DNA of 64,000 nt, from the NCBI RefSeq assembly GCF_014650115.1, contig NZ_BMUI01000015.1, positions 62,001 to 126,000 on the forward strand. Direction: 5' to 3'. Of this stretch, positions 31,582-39,110 are shown in pieces. Every line of letters begins with the position of its first letter. Positions within the stretch are counted from its first letter, which is position 1. A program made the position numbers and the translations under genes. The DNA is from Streptomyces olivaceoviridis. Lineage in GTDB: Bacteria; Actinomycetota; Actinomycetes; Streptomycetales; Streptomycetaceae. The notes beneath the pieces are model-generated. The model was not told the origin of the DNA and ran no database searches. It worked only from the letters and a program-made list of their open reading frames with translations.

Positions 31582-31929
31582 CCGGTGTACTCCGTCCGCG
31601 CCCGTCCGCGCGGCGGCGCATCACCCGTGGGAGGGACTTCCCGGCGCCGATGACCGGCAGCGGAACACGTCGGCGCGCAAGCTCACTGGTATCCGCAGTC
31701 CCGACGCCGGGAAACGGCCCGTCAGCACGACGGGCCGACCCCGGTGGCCATCGCTTCAGGGGGCGCCTGGAACTCCGGGAAGGAGTCGTCGCCACGCTCC
31801 GGCCCACGCCCTTCCCACCGGGTTCGCCACGGTGCGGCGCGGCGATGAGCACCCCCCTCGTATCGCAGTCGGCCGCGTCGTTCCGTCCCGGAATCCACGT
31901 GGTCGCGCCACGACATGAAAGGCATCAGG
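31582..31929. other. Intergenic region between exopolysaccharide and PQQ loci, with a hairpin
   Basis: No gene seen in about 350 bp. CGGCCCGTC (31715-31723) and GACGGGCCG (31729-31737) form a perfect 9-bp stem with a 5-nt loop, a probable terminator for the beta-helix gene. The rest presumably contains the dehydrogenase promoter, which I could not place. Confidence 0.6.
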
Positions 31930-33051
31930 ATGTCACGCTTGGCGCATTCGGCGCTGCATCGGGTCCGTCCGGGCATGGCCGCGCTCACCGCTGTCGCCGC
32001 CGTCACGACACTCGGCGTGTCCGTGCCGCCCGCGACGGCCGCGCACTCCCCCTCCGGCTCCCGTGCGGGTGGCACACCGTCAGGGATCGGCAAGCTCACG
32101 GGCGAGCTGACGACGCCCTGGGGGATTTCGTTCCTCCGGGACGGCAAGACGGCGCTGGTGACTGAACGCGACACCGCCGTGGTCTGGAAGGTCGCCCTGG
32201 ACGGCGCCAAGAAGAAGGTCGGCACGGTGCCGAACGCGGTGTGGAGCCTCCAGACGCAGGACAAGGGCGGTCTGCTGGGTGTCGCCACGTCACCGACCTG
32301 GAACGGGACCACCGACAAGGACGTGTTCTTCATGGAGACCACGGCCAAGGACAACCGTGTGGTCAGGATGAAGTTCGACGGCACCCGGCTGAGCAACTAC
32401 ACCCCCATCCTGACCGGTATCGTCCGGGACACCCAGCACAACGGCGGACAGATCGCCTTCGGGCCCGACGGATATCTGTACGTCGCCACCGGCGACGCCC
32501 AGAAGAGCCACCTGGCGCAGGACAAGAAGTCACTCAACGGGAAGATCCTGCGGATCACCAAGAAGGGTGCCGCGGCTCCCGGCAACCCGTTCGGAACCCG
32601 CGTCTACAGCTACGGCCACCGCAATCCCCAGGGACTGGCCTGGGACCGCGCCGGACGGTTGTGGTCCACCGAGATCGGCCTGTCAACCTGGGACGAACTC
32701 AACCTCGTCAAGCCGGGCCGGAACTACGGCTGGCCCACCTGCGAGGGCTCCTGCCGCGCCGCGGGCATGACCAACCCGAGGATGGTCTGGGACCCGAACA
32801 AGGGAGGCGTGCCCGCGCAGATCGCGATCGTCAACAACGTGATCTACGCCTCCACGCTGAGCGGCCGCCGGCTGTGGCGGGTGCCGATCGACTCCACCGG
32901 CCAGGACGTCGGACGGGCGACGGCCTACTACAACGGCGCCTACGGCCGGCTGCGGGCACTGGTGAAGGTCCCCGGCGCGGACCAGCTGTGGCTGGGCACG
33001 AGCGACCGCGGCGTCGACAAGGACCTGCTCCTCAAGGTGACCATCAAGTAA
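31930..33051 (+). CDS. Secreted PQQ-dependent sugar dehydrogenase (sGDH/sorbosone dehydrogenase family)
   Basis: A 373-residue exported quinoprotein. A signal peptide ends near PPATA (residue 37). The six-bladed propeller shows family blocks: PWGISFLRDGKTALVTERD, GGLLGVATSPTW, HNGGQIAFGPDGYLYVATGD with the His-containing active-site block, SLNGKILRI, and SYGHRNPQGLAWD followed by LWSTEIG. These are the hallmarks of soluble glucose dehydrogenase/L-sorbosone dehydrogenase, which bind PQQ and Ca2+. The pqqA-E genes start 72 bp downstream. The ATG at 31930 is preferred over 31915 because AAAGG lies upstream at the right distance. Confidence 0.9.
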   Translation: MSRLAHSALHRVRPGMAALTAVAAVTTLGVSVPPATAAHSPSGSRAGGTPSGIGKLTGELTTPWGISFLRDGKTALVTERDTAVVWKVALDGAKKKVGTVPNAVWSLQTQDKGGLLGVATSPTWNGTTDKDVFFMETTAKDNRVVRMKFDGTRLSNYTPILTGIVRDTQHNGGQIAFGPDGYLYVATGDAQKSHLAQDKKSLNGKILRITKKGAAAPGNPFGTRVYSYGHRNPQGLAWDRAGRLWSTEIGLSTWDELNLVKPGRNYGWPTCEGSCRAAGMTNPRMVWDPNKGGVPAQIAIVNNVIYASTLSGRRLWRVPIDSTGQDVGRATAYYNGAYGRLRALVKVPGADQLWLGTSDRGVDKDLLLKVTIK

Positions 33052-33070
33052 CGACGATCGACCGAAGGCT

Positions 33071-33089
33071 CCCTCCCGCCCGGGGAGGG
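33071..33089 (+). promoter_or_regulatory. Hairpin between the dehydrogenase and pqqA
   Basis: CCCTCCC (33071-33077) and GGGAGGG (33083-33089) form a 7-bp stem with a 5-nt loop, 34 bases before the pqqA ATG. It may stabilise the upstream message or partially terminate it, letting the peptide and enzyme genes be expressed at different levels. Confidence 0.6.
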
Positions 33090-33122
33090 CAACACCCCCT
33101 CGCAGAAAGGAAGGTACGCACC

Positions 33123-33260
33123 ATGACCGAAGCCGTCGAGCAGGTCGAGCAGCCCGCCCGTACGACCGAGGAGATCGACCGGACCGCCTGGCAGACCCCC
33201 GGATACGTGGTCGTCGACACCGCGCTGGAGGTCACCGCCTACTCCCTCAGCGTCCGCTAA
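33123..33260 (+). CDS. pqqA: PQQ precursor peptide PqqA
   Basis: A 45-residue peptide. The C-terminal half WQTPGYVVVDTALEVTAYSL contains the Glu-x3-Tyr pair (EVTAY) whose side chains are cross-linked by PqqE and become the PQQ skeleton. The N-terminal half acts as the leader recognised by PqqD. It is longer than the 23-29-residue proteobacterial peptides, as is usual in actinomycetes. AAGGAAGG lies eight bases before the ATG. It directly precedes pqqB (8-bp gap). Confidence 0.93.
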   Translation: MTEAVEQVEQPARTTEEIDRTAWQTPGYVVVDTALEVTAYSLSVR

Positions 33261-33268
33261 CCGCCGGC

Positions 33269-34183
33269 ATGCTGCTGCAGGTGCTCGGTACCGCGGCCGG
33301 CGGCGGCATCCCCCAGTGGAACTGCGCGTGCCCCGGGTGTTCCGGGGCACGCGCCCACCCCGGGCGGCGCCGCCGACACGCCTCGCTGGCCGTCCGTGCC
33401 GACGAGGGCCGCTGGTACCTCGTCAACGCCACCCCCGACATCGGCGACCAGATCGAGGCCCACCCGGTCCTCCACCCCGGGCCGGGGCCCCGGCAGACAC
33501 CGATCGCCGGAGTCGTGCTCACCGACGCCGAACTCGACCACACGCTGGGGATCGGGCGGCTGCGCGAGGCGGACGGCGTGGAGATCCTCGCCACCGCCCC
33601 GGTCCGCGAGGCGGTCGACACCCGCCTGCGTCTCGGCGCGGTCCTCTCCCCGTACACCACCCTGACCTGGCGGGAGCTGCGGTGCCGGGGGGCACAGCCG
33701 CTGCACGCCGACCCGGGCGTCCCGGCCGGATCCGGCGTGCTGATCAGCGCCGTACCCGTCTCCGGCAAGCGCCCGCGCTACGCCGCCGACGCCCCCGACG
33801 ACGACTCCTGGGTCGTCGCGCTGCGCCTGTACGACCCGGCCACCGGCGGGACCGCCCTGTATGCCCCGGCCGTGGCCGCCTGGTCCGACGCGCTGCACCG
33901 AGCCGCCGCCGAGGCCGACTGCGTCATCGTCGACGGCACCTTCTGGGACGACGAGGAGCCCCGCCGCACCGGCATCTCCCCCCGCACCGCCACGGGCATG
34001 GGGCACCTGCCCGTCGACGGACCCGGCGGCACCGCCGGCATCCTCGCCGCGCTGTCCGCCCGCTGCCTCTACACCCACCTCAACAACACGAACCCCCTCG
34101 TCGACCCCGCCGCGCCGCAGCACAAGCGGCTCGCCCGGCTGGGCATCGAGGTGGCCGAAGACGGAATGGTGATCGAGCTGTGA
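33269..34183 (+). CDS. pqqB: PqqB metallo-beta-lactamase-fold oxygenase
   Basis: A 304-residue protein with LGTAAGGGIPQWNCACPGC at the N-terminus, ATPDIGDQI, LTDAELDHTLGI, and the C-terminal THLNNTNPL block, all conserved in PqqB. It has the MBL fold and the two-Cys N-terminal zinc site. Recent work assigns it hydroxylation of the tyrosine of the cross-linked diamino acid. Its stop overlaps the pqqC start (GTGA). Confidence 0.95.
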   Translation: MLLQVLGTAAGGGIPQWNCACPGCSGARAHPGRRRRHASLAVRADEGRWYLVNATPDIGDQIEAHPVLHPGPGPRQTPIAGVVLTDAELDHTLGIGRLREADGVEILATAPVREAVDTRLRLGAVLSPYTTLTWRELRCRGAQPLHADPGVPAGSGVLISAVPVSGKRPRYAADAPDDDSWVVALRLYDPATGGTALYAPAVAAWSDALHRAAAEADCVIVDGTFWDDEEPRRTGISPRTATGMGHLPVDGPGGTAGILAALSARCLYTHLNNTNPLVDPAAPQHKRLARLGIEVAEDGMVIEL

Positions 34184-34944
34184 CCACGACACTCGCCCCG
34201 CCGGTGAAGCCCTGGAGCCGCGCCGAGTTCGAGGACCGCCTGCGTGCGGTGGGCCAGGACCGCTACCACGACCGCCATCCCTTCAACGTCCGCATGCACC
34301 AGGGCGACCTCGGCCCGGACGAGGTGCGCTGCTGGATCACCAACCGCTTCCACTACCAGCGCCACATCCCGGTCAAGGACGCGCTGATCATCGCGAAGCT
34401 GGACTCGTCGCGGCTGCGGCGCATGTGGCTGCGGCGGATCGAGGACCACGACGGACGCGGCGAGGGCGAGGGCGGCATCGAGCGCTGGCTGCGGCTCGGC
34501 GAGGCGGCCGGCGTGGACCGCGAGACCCTGTTGTCGGGCGGGACCGTGCTGCCGGGCGTCCGGCTGGCCGTGGAGGGCTACGTCAACTTCTGCCGCCTGC
34601 GCTCCACCCTGGAGGCCGTCGCCGCCTCGCTCACCGAGCTCACCGCGCCCGACCTGATGCGCCTGCGCATCGAGGCGTTCGAGCGCCACTACCCGTGGAT
34701 CGCGCCGGACGGGCTCGCCTACTTCCGCGCCCGCGTCGACCAGGGCCGGCGTGACAGCGCCGAGGCGCTGGACCTCGTGCTGGAGTGGGCCCGCACCCGC
34801 GAGGAGCAGGAGAAGGCCGTGGCCGCGCTCTCCTTCAAGTGCGATGTGCTGTGGTCCCTGCTCGACGCCGTACAGCAGTACGCGGCGATGCCCAGGCAGG
34901 ACGAGCGGGCGCACGGCCGGGACAGCGCGTTGGAGCGGGTGTGA
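34180..34944 (+). CDS. pqqC: PqqC, final oxidase of PQQ synthesis
   Basis: A 254-residue all-helical cofactorless oxidase of the heme-oxygenase-like fold. Recognisable blocks are YHDRHPFNVRMHQGDL, WITNRFHYQRHIPVKDA, RRIEDHDG, and the C-terminal FKCDVLWSLLDAVQ. It closes the ring of AHQQ and performs the eight-electron oxidation to PQQ. GTG start coupled to pqqB; its TGA shares one base with the pqqD ATG (TGATG). The last 15 residues are variable. Confidence 0.95.
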   Translation: MTTTLAPPVKPWSRAEFEDRLRAVGQDRYHDRHPFNVRMHQGDLGPDEVRCWITNRFHYQRHIPVKDALIIAKLDSSRLRRMWLRRIEDHDGRGEGEGGIERWLRLGEAAGVDRETLLSGGTVLPGVRLAVEGYVNFCRLRSTLEAVAASLTELTAPDLMRLRIEAFERHYPWIAPDGLAYFRARVDQGRRDSAEALDLVLEWARTREEQEKAVAALSFKCDVLWSLLDAVQQYAAMPRQDERAHGRDSALERV

Positions 34945-35213
34945 TGACGCGGACCGCGCAGCAGTGGTGCCCGGCGCTCGCCCCCGCGCTGATGCTGCGG
35001 CACGACGCCGTGCGCGGCACGGACCTGCTGGTACTGCCGGAACGCGTGGTCGTGCTCGAAGGACACGGCGGGATGGTCGTCGGGCTGTGCGACGGCACGC
35101 GCACCGTGCCCGGGATCGTCGGCGAGCTGGCCGAGCGCTTCCCCGGGGCGCCGGTGGCCACCACCGTCCCCGCGTTCCTCGACAGCCTGCGACAGGAAGG
35201 CTGGCTGACGTGA
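34944..35213 (+). CDS. pqqD: PqqD peptide chaperone (RRE protein)
   Basis: An 89-residue RiPP recognition element. It has the family blocks RHDAVRGTDLLVLPERVVVLE, GLCDGTRTVPGIVGEL, and a C-terminal FLDSLRQEGWL helix-wing. PqqD binds the PqqA leader and presents it to PqqE. The ATG at 34944 shares a base with the pqqC stop. The stop overlaps the pqqE start by four bases (GTGA). Confidence 0.95.
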   Translation: MTRTAQQWCPALAPALMLRHDAVRGTDLLVLPERVVVLEGHGGMVVGLCDGTRTVPGIVGELAERFPGAPVATTVPAFLDSLRQEGWLT

Positions 35214-36394
35214 CCACCCCCGTGAACCCCGGGTCCGTCGTGGCGCCCGCACCCCCCTGGGCCCTGCTCGCCGAGCTCACCCACGCCTGCCCGCTGCACT
35301 GCCCGTACTGCTCGAACCCGCTGGAACTGGCCCGCCGCTCGGCCGAGCTGAGCACCGACGAGTGGACGGACGTACTGCGTCAGGCCGGCGAACTGGGCGT
35401 CGTGCACACGCACCTGTCCGGCGGCGAGCCGCTGCTGCGCCCGGACCTGGAGCGGATCGTCGCCGCCGCCGAGGCCGCCGGGATCTACACCCAGCTGGTC
35501 ACGAGCGGGACCGGCCTGGACGAGGCCCGGCTGGCCGCCCTCACCGGGGCCGGGCTGCGCAGTGTCCAGCTGTCCGTCCAGCACGCCGACCCGGGGGCCA
35601 ACGACCGCATCGCCGGACGTCCCGCTGCCTTCGCCGCGAAGGAACGGGCCGCGGCGCTCGTCCGCCGGGCCGGGATCCCGCTCGGCCTGAACGTCGTGCT
35701 GCACCGCGACAACCTCGACGCCGTCGACGCCGTCGTCGAACTCGGCCTGGCCTGGGGCGCCGACCGCATCGAGCTGGCCAACGCGCAGTTCTACGGCTGG
35801 GGCCTGCTCAACCGGACCGCGCTGCTGCCCACCCGCGACCAGCTGGCCCGCGCCCGGGAGACCGTGGAGCGCCGCCGGGAGGAACTCGCCGGGCGGATCG
35901 ACCTGGTGTGGGTCGTCCCCGACTACTTCGACGGCGTGGCCAAGCCCTGCATGGGCGGCTGGGGAGCGGTCTCGCTCACCGTCGCGCCGGACGGGACCGT
36001 GCTGCCCTGCCCGGCGGCTGCCTCCCTGCCGGACCTGGACCCGCCCAACGTCCGCGACCACCGGCTCGCCTGGATCTGGCAGCGGTCCCCGGCCTTCAAC
36101 CGCTTCCGCGGCACCGACTGGATGACGGGACCCTGCCGGGGCTGTCCCCGCCAGGAGGAGGACTTCGGCGGCTGCCGCTGCCAGGCGTTCGCCCTCACCG
36201 GCGACGCCGCCCGCACCGATCCGGCGTGCGCGCTCTCCCCCGACCACCACCTCGTCCGCGAGCCGGCCGACGGCGACCGGCCCGAGGCACCGCCGTACGT
36301 CTACCGCCGGCCCGGAGCGGTGCCGGCACCGGCACCGGCACCGGCACCGGCACCCACCGTCCTCACCACCGACGGCCCGAAGGGCAGGAACTGA
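35210..36394 (+). CDS. pqqE: PqqE radical SAM cross-linking enzyme
   Basis: A 394-residue radical SAM/SPASM protein. The SAM cluster cysteines are C27, C31 and C34 (CPLHCPYC); LSGGEPLLRPDL is the GGEP SAM-binding motif. The C-terminal SPASM region has KPCMGGWG, VLPCPAAA and GPCRGCPRQEEDFGGCRCQAF, giving the auxiliary-cluster cysteines. It forms the Glu-Tyr carbon-carbon bond in PqqA. The C-terminus ends with an Ala-Pro dipeptide tract coded by a GGCACC hexanucleotide repeat (about 36321-36355), a possible site of slippage. No PqqF/G protease gene is adjacent; proteases elsewhere could serve. Confidence 0.95.
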   Translation: MTTPVNPGSVVAPAPPWALLAELTHACPLHCPYCSNPLELARRSAELSTDEWTDVLRQAGELGVVHTHLSGGEPLLRPDLERIVAAAEAAGIYTQLVTSGTGLDEARLAALTGAGLRSVQLSVQHADPGANDRIAGRPAAFAAKERAAALVRRAGIPLGLNVVLHRDNLDAVDAVVELGLAWGADRIELANAQFYGWGLLNRTALLPTRDQLARARETVERRREELAGRIDLVWVVPDYFDGVAKPCMGGWGAVSLTVAPDGTVLPCPAAASLPDLDPPNVRDHRLAWIWQRSPAFNRFRGTDWMTGPCRGCPRQEEDFGGCRCQAFALTGDAARTDPACALSPDHHLVREPADGDRPEAPPYVYRRPGAVPAPAPAPAPAPTVLTTDGPKGRN

Positions 36395-36482
36395 CCGGCG
36401 GACCATGTGTTCCCACCGTCTTCCGCGCCCTGCCGGACAGCGGCTAGTGTCGGGCGGCGAGTGACTCACGAGGAGCGAAGAC

Positions 36483-36509
36483 ATGGTCGGTCGTCCGAGC
36501 ACGCGTTGA
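36483..36509 (+). CDS. Eight-codon leader peptide upstream of the MFS exporter
   Basis: ATG GTC GGT CGT CCG AGC ACG CGT TGA encodes MVGRPSTR. A strong AGGAG (36471-36475) lies seven bases before the ATG, so it is very likely translated. A candidate -10 TAGTGT sits at 36445-36450. The last codons overlap one arm of a mutually exclusive hairpin system (next entry). The arrangement resembles ribosome-stalling leaders of inducible antibiotic-resistance genes. The peptide itself has no known function. Confidence 0.6.
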   Translation: MVGRPSTR

Positions 36510-36568
36510 CGTTCTGAGGCCGTGAGCGGCCTGTCATCGCGTGCTGCCCTTCCCGCGCGGCACAGCAC
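36498..36568 (+). promoter_or_regulatory. Putative attenuator with alternative stems before the MFS gene
   Basis: Segment 1, AGCACGCG (36498-36505, inside the leader peptide), pairs perfectly with segment 2, CGCGTGCT (36538-36545). Segment 2's GTGCTG (36541-36546) can instead pair with segment 3, CAGCAC (36563-36568), close to the exporter ribosome-binding site GAGGGG. Between them AGGCCG-TGAG-CGGCCT (36517-36532) forms its own hairpin. A ribosome stalled on the leader would mask segment 1 and switch pairing. Confidence 0.5.
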
Positions 36569-36589
36569 ACTTCCATCCGAGGGGTCCCT

Positions 36590-37873
36590 GTGCCCGATTC
36601 CGATCGGTCTGCTGCGTCCAGCGTGTGGCGGGACGGCGACTTCCGCCGGCTCTGGGCGGGCCAGACGGCCTCCCAACTGGGCGAACACGCGAGTCTGGTG
36701 CTGCTGCCGCTCTTCGCCGTCCTGACGCTGCACGCCGGTGCCGGCCAGTTGGGCGCCCTGCGCGCGGTGGGGCAGGCGCCGATCCTGCTGCTGTCGCTCT
36801 TCGCCGGCGCGTGGGTGGACAGGTGGCGGACCCGTACGGTGATGGTGCTGACGGACGCCGGCCGGGCCCTGGCACTGGGCGCCGCCGCCGTGGCCGGCCT
36901 CCTCGGTGGGCTCGGCCTGCCGGCGCTGCTCGTGGTGGCCTTCGCCGTCGGGGCGCTGTCCGTGTTCTTCGACGTCGCTTACCAGGCGTCCTTGGTACGA
37001 CTGGTGGAGCGCGATCAGCTGGTGCCGGGCAACAGCGCGCTTGAGGGCAGTCGGTCCGCCGCGCAGACCGGCGGTCCCGCGCTCGGCGGTGCGTTGGTGT
37101 CCGTGCTGTCGGCGCCGGTCGCCGCCGCCTCCGGCGCGCTGTTCTTCGCGCTGTCGTTCCTGTCGATCCGACGGATCGGTCGCCGCGAATCCCTCCCGGA
37201 CCGCCCGGAACGCGCTGCTCGGGTCTGGCGGCGGATCCACGAGGGCCTCCGCTTCGTCGCCGGTGACACGTTGCTGCGGACCGTGTGCCTGGCATCAGCC
37301 GCGTTCCAGTTCTTCTTCGCGGCTGCGATGACCCTCTACCTGCTGTTCCTCCCGAGGGACCTGCACCTGTCCGGCACCGCCGTCGGACTGGCACTCGCGG
37401 CGACGGGGCCGGGCGCGCTCCTGGGCTCGCTGCTGGCCGCCCGCCTGCCGGGCCGCTTCGGGCACGGCGCTGTGCTCGTGTCCGCGGCGGCACTCGGCGA
37501 CGGCGTGTTCCTGTGTGTGCCCGCACTGCACGGCACCCCGGCGGTGACGGTTCCCGCGCTCCTCGCGGTCGGCTTCGTCTTCGGGGCCGCCGGCCAGCTG
37601 GTGAACGTCACGGTCATGGCCGTCCGGCAGACCGTCGCCCCGGACGGGATGCAAGGCCGCGTGGCCGCGACGATCAACTTCGTCGGCATGGGGATGACCC
37701 CGCTCGGCTCGCTGCTCGGCGGATTCCTCGCGGAAGCGTGGGGGACGCGCGCCAGCCTCCTGATGGCAGCGGCAGGCATGCTGCTGTCACCGGCGCTGAT
37801 GGCCCTGTCCCCCCTCGCCCGCCTGGGGCGGACGCTCCCCGGCCCGCAGGAGGCGGTGGCGCCGTCCGCGTAA
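36590..37873 (+). CDS. MFS exporter (MFS_3/Mef-like)
   Basis: A 427-residue, 12-helix major facilitator. FRRLWAGQTASQLGEHASLVLLP and AGAWVDRWRTRTVMV (loop 2-3 signature) identify the MFS_3 group that includes macrolide (Mef) and enterobactin (EntS) exporters. The central loop near residues 195-215 (RRESLPDRPERAARVWRR) is the usual cytoplasmic linker. The GTG at 36590 has GAGGGG five bases upstream. The leader peptide and alternative hairpins upstream suggest induction by a translation inhibitor, consistent with an antibiotic exporter (inference). Substrate unknown. Confidence 0.85.
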   Translation: MPDSDRSAASSVWRDGDFRRLWAGQTASQLGEHASLVLLPLFAVLTLHAGAGQLGALRAVGQAPILLLSLFAGAWVDRWRTRTVMVLTDAGRALALGAAAVAGLLGGLGLPALLVVAFAVGALSVFFDVAYQASLVRLVERDQLVPGNSALEGSRSAAQTGGPALGGALVSVLSAPVAAASGALFFALSFLSIRRIGRRESLPDRPERAARVWRRIHEGLRFVAGDTLLRTVCLASAAFQFFFAAAMTLYLLFLPRDLHLSGTAVGLALAATGPGALLGSLLAARLPGRFGHGAVLVSAAALGDGVFLCVPALHGTPAVTVPALLAVGFVFGAAGQLVNVTVMAVRQTVAPDGMQGRVAATINFVGMGMTPLGSLLGGFLAEAWGTRASLLMAAAGMLLSPALMALSPLARLGRTLPGPQEAVAPSA

Positions 37874-38002
37874 CGCGTCGGCCGCGAGGTCACCTGGCGG
37901 CTTGCGCGCCGGGGTGGCACGGTCGCCGCCGTGGCCCGTCGCACCGGGCGCCAGCGGTGTGCCTGACCGGCAACTACACCCGTGACCACCACACCCCGGA
38001 GG

Positions 38003-38034
38003 GTGCCGGCCGCGCCGTGTTCGCCGGCCGGCAC
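38003..38034. terminator. Terminator between MFS and alpha/beta hydrolase genes
   Basis: GTGCCGGCCG (38003-38012) and CGGCCGGCAC (38025-38034) form a perfect 10-bp stem with a 12-nt loop between convergent genes. Confidence 0.75.
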
Positions 38035-38056
38035 CTCAACGAGCGGGCCTTCGCCC

Positions 38057-38932
38057 TCACTTCCCCAGGAAGGCGAGCAGCGCGGTGTTGACCTCCTCGG
38101 CGTGCGTCCACAGCAGGCCGTGCGGGGCGCCCTCGATCTCCACGTAGTCGGCGGACGGCAGCGCCTTGTGGAAGGGCCGCGCGGTGCCCTCGACGGGCAG
38201 GATCCGGTCGCCGGTACCGTGCAGGATCAGGGTCGGCACGTCGATGGCCGGGATGTCGGCGCGGAAGTCGGTGTACCAGGTGGACGGCGCGGCGGCGGCG
38301 GCGAAGAACCCGCCGCCCGCCGCGACGTTCCAGCTGTTGCGCACGGCTTCCTCGCTGATCCGGGTGCCGAGGTTCTCGTCCAGGTTGTAGAAGTCCTTGT
38401 AGAAGTCCGTGTAGTAGGCGTAGCGGTCCGCCTTGACGGCCGCGACGACGCCGTCGAAGAACTCCTTCGGGGCGACCCCGTCGGGGTTGTCGTCGCTCTT
38501 GAGCAGGCAGGGCTCCAGCGAGGCCAGGAAGGCGACCTTGGCGACCCGGGCGGAGCCGTAGGCGGACACGTACCGGGCGACCTCTCCGGTGCCCATGGAG
38601 AAGCCGACCAGAACGGCGTCGCGCAGGTCGAGCGTCTCCATCACGGTGTTCAGGTCGGCCGCGAAGGTGTCGTAGTCGTACCCGGTCGTGGGCTGGCTGG
38701 ACTGTCCGAAGCCACGGCGGTCGTACGTGATCACGCGGTAGCCGGCCTCCAGCAGTACGGCGCTCTGTCGCTCCCAGGAGTGGCCGTCGAGCGGGAAGCC
38801 GTGGATGAGGACGACGGGCTGCCCGGTGCCGTGGTCCTCGTAATACAGGTCGATGCTGGTGGAGTTCTCCTGGCCCACGGTGATGTACGGCACGCTCTCG
38901 TATCCTTCGCTGGAAGTGGCTGACGCACTCAT
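38057..38932 (-). CDS. Alpha/beta hydrolase, cofactor-free haloperoxidase-like
   Basis: A 291-residue hydrolase. It has the HGFPLDGHSW oxyanion loop, DRRGFGQSSQP, nucleophile elbow GFSMGTGE with the catalytic Ser, LHGTGDRILP with the Asp, and GAPHGLLWTH with the His. This is the non-heme chloroperoxidase/arylesterase (perhydrolase) subgroup, common in Streptomyces, which acts as an esterase in vivo. The ATG at 38932 gives MSASATSSEGYESVPYI; no Shine-Dalgarno sequence precedes it and a palindrome lies within 25 bp upstream, so a leaderless, operator-controlled transcript is possible. Confidence 0.9.
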   Translation of the reverse strand: MSASATSSEGYESVPYITVGQENSTSIDLYYEDHGTGQPVVLIHGFPLDGHSWERQSAVLLEAGYRVITYDRRGFGQSSQPTTGYDYDTFAADLNTVMETLDLRDAVLVGFSMGTGEVARYVSAYGSARVAKVAFLASLEPCLLKSDDNPDGVAPKEFFDGVVAAVKADRYAYYTDFYKDFYNLDENLGTRISEEAVRNSWNVAAGGGFFAAAAAPSTWYTDFRADIPAIDVPTLILHGTGDRILPVEGTARPFHKALPSADYVEIEGAPHGLLWTHAEEVNTALLAFLGK

Positions 38933-38937
38933 GCTAG

Positions 38938-38956
38938 GGCGGTGGGTGCCACCGCC
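38938..38956. promoter_or_regulatory. Palindromic operator candidate upstream of the hydrolase
   Basis: GGCGGTGG-gtg-CCACCGCC is a perfect 8-bp inverted repeat six bases upstream of the hydrolase start codon, positioned to cover the -10/start region. The cognate regulator is unknown. Confidence 0.5.
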
Positions 38957-39110
38957 TGTTGTCGGCGAGCGCACTGGTTTTTGCCTGTCAGTGCCAGGGC
39001 GGTCCGCGCTCGCCGTGGCCGGACGGAGCCGCACCAGCCGTACAACCCTGTGTGCGGGTTGTGAGTCTTCTGAGTGATCACCCTGTGATCGGAGCAACGA
39101 GGAGACCATC

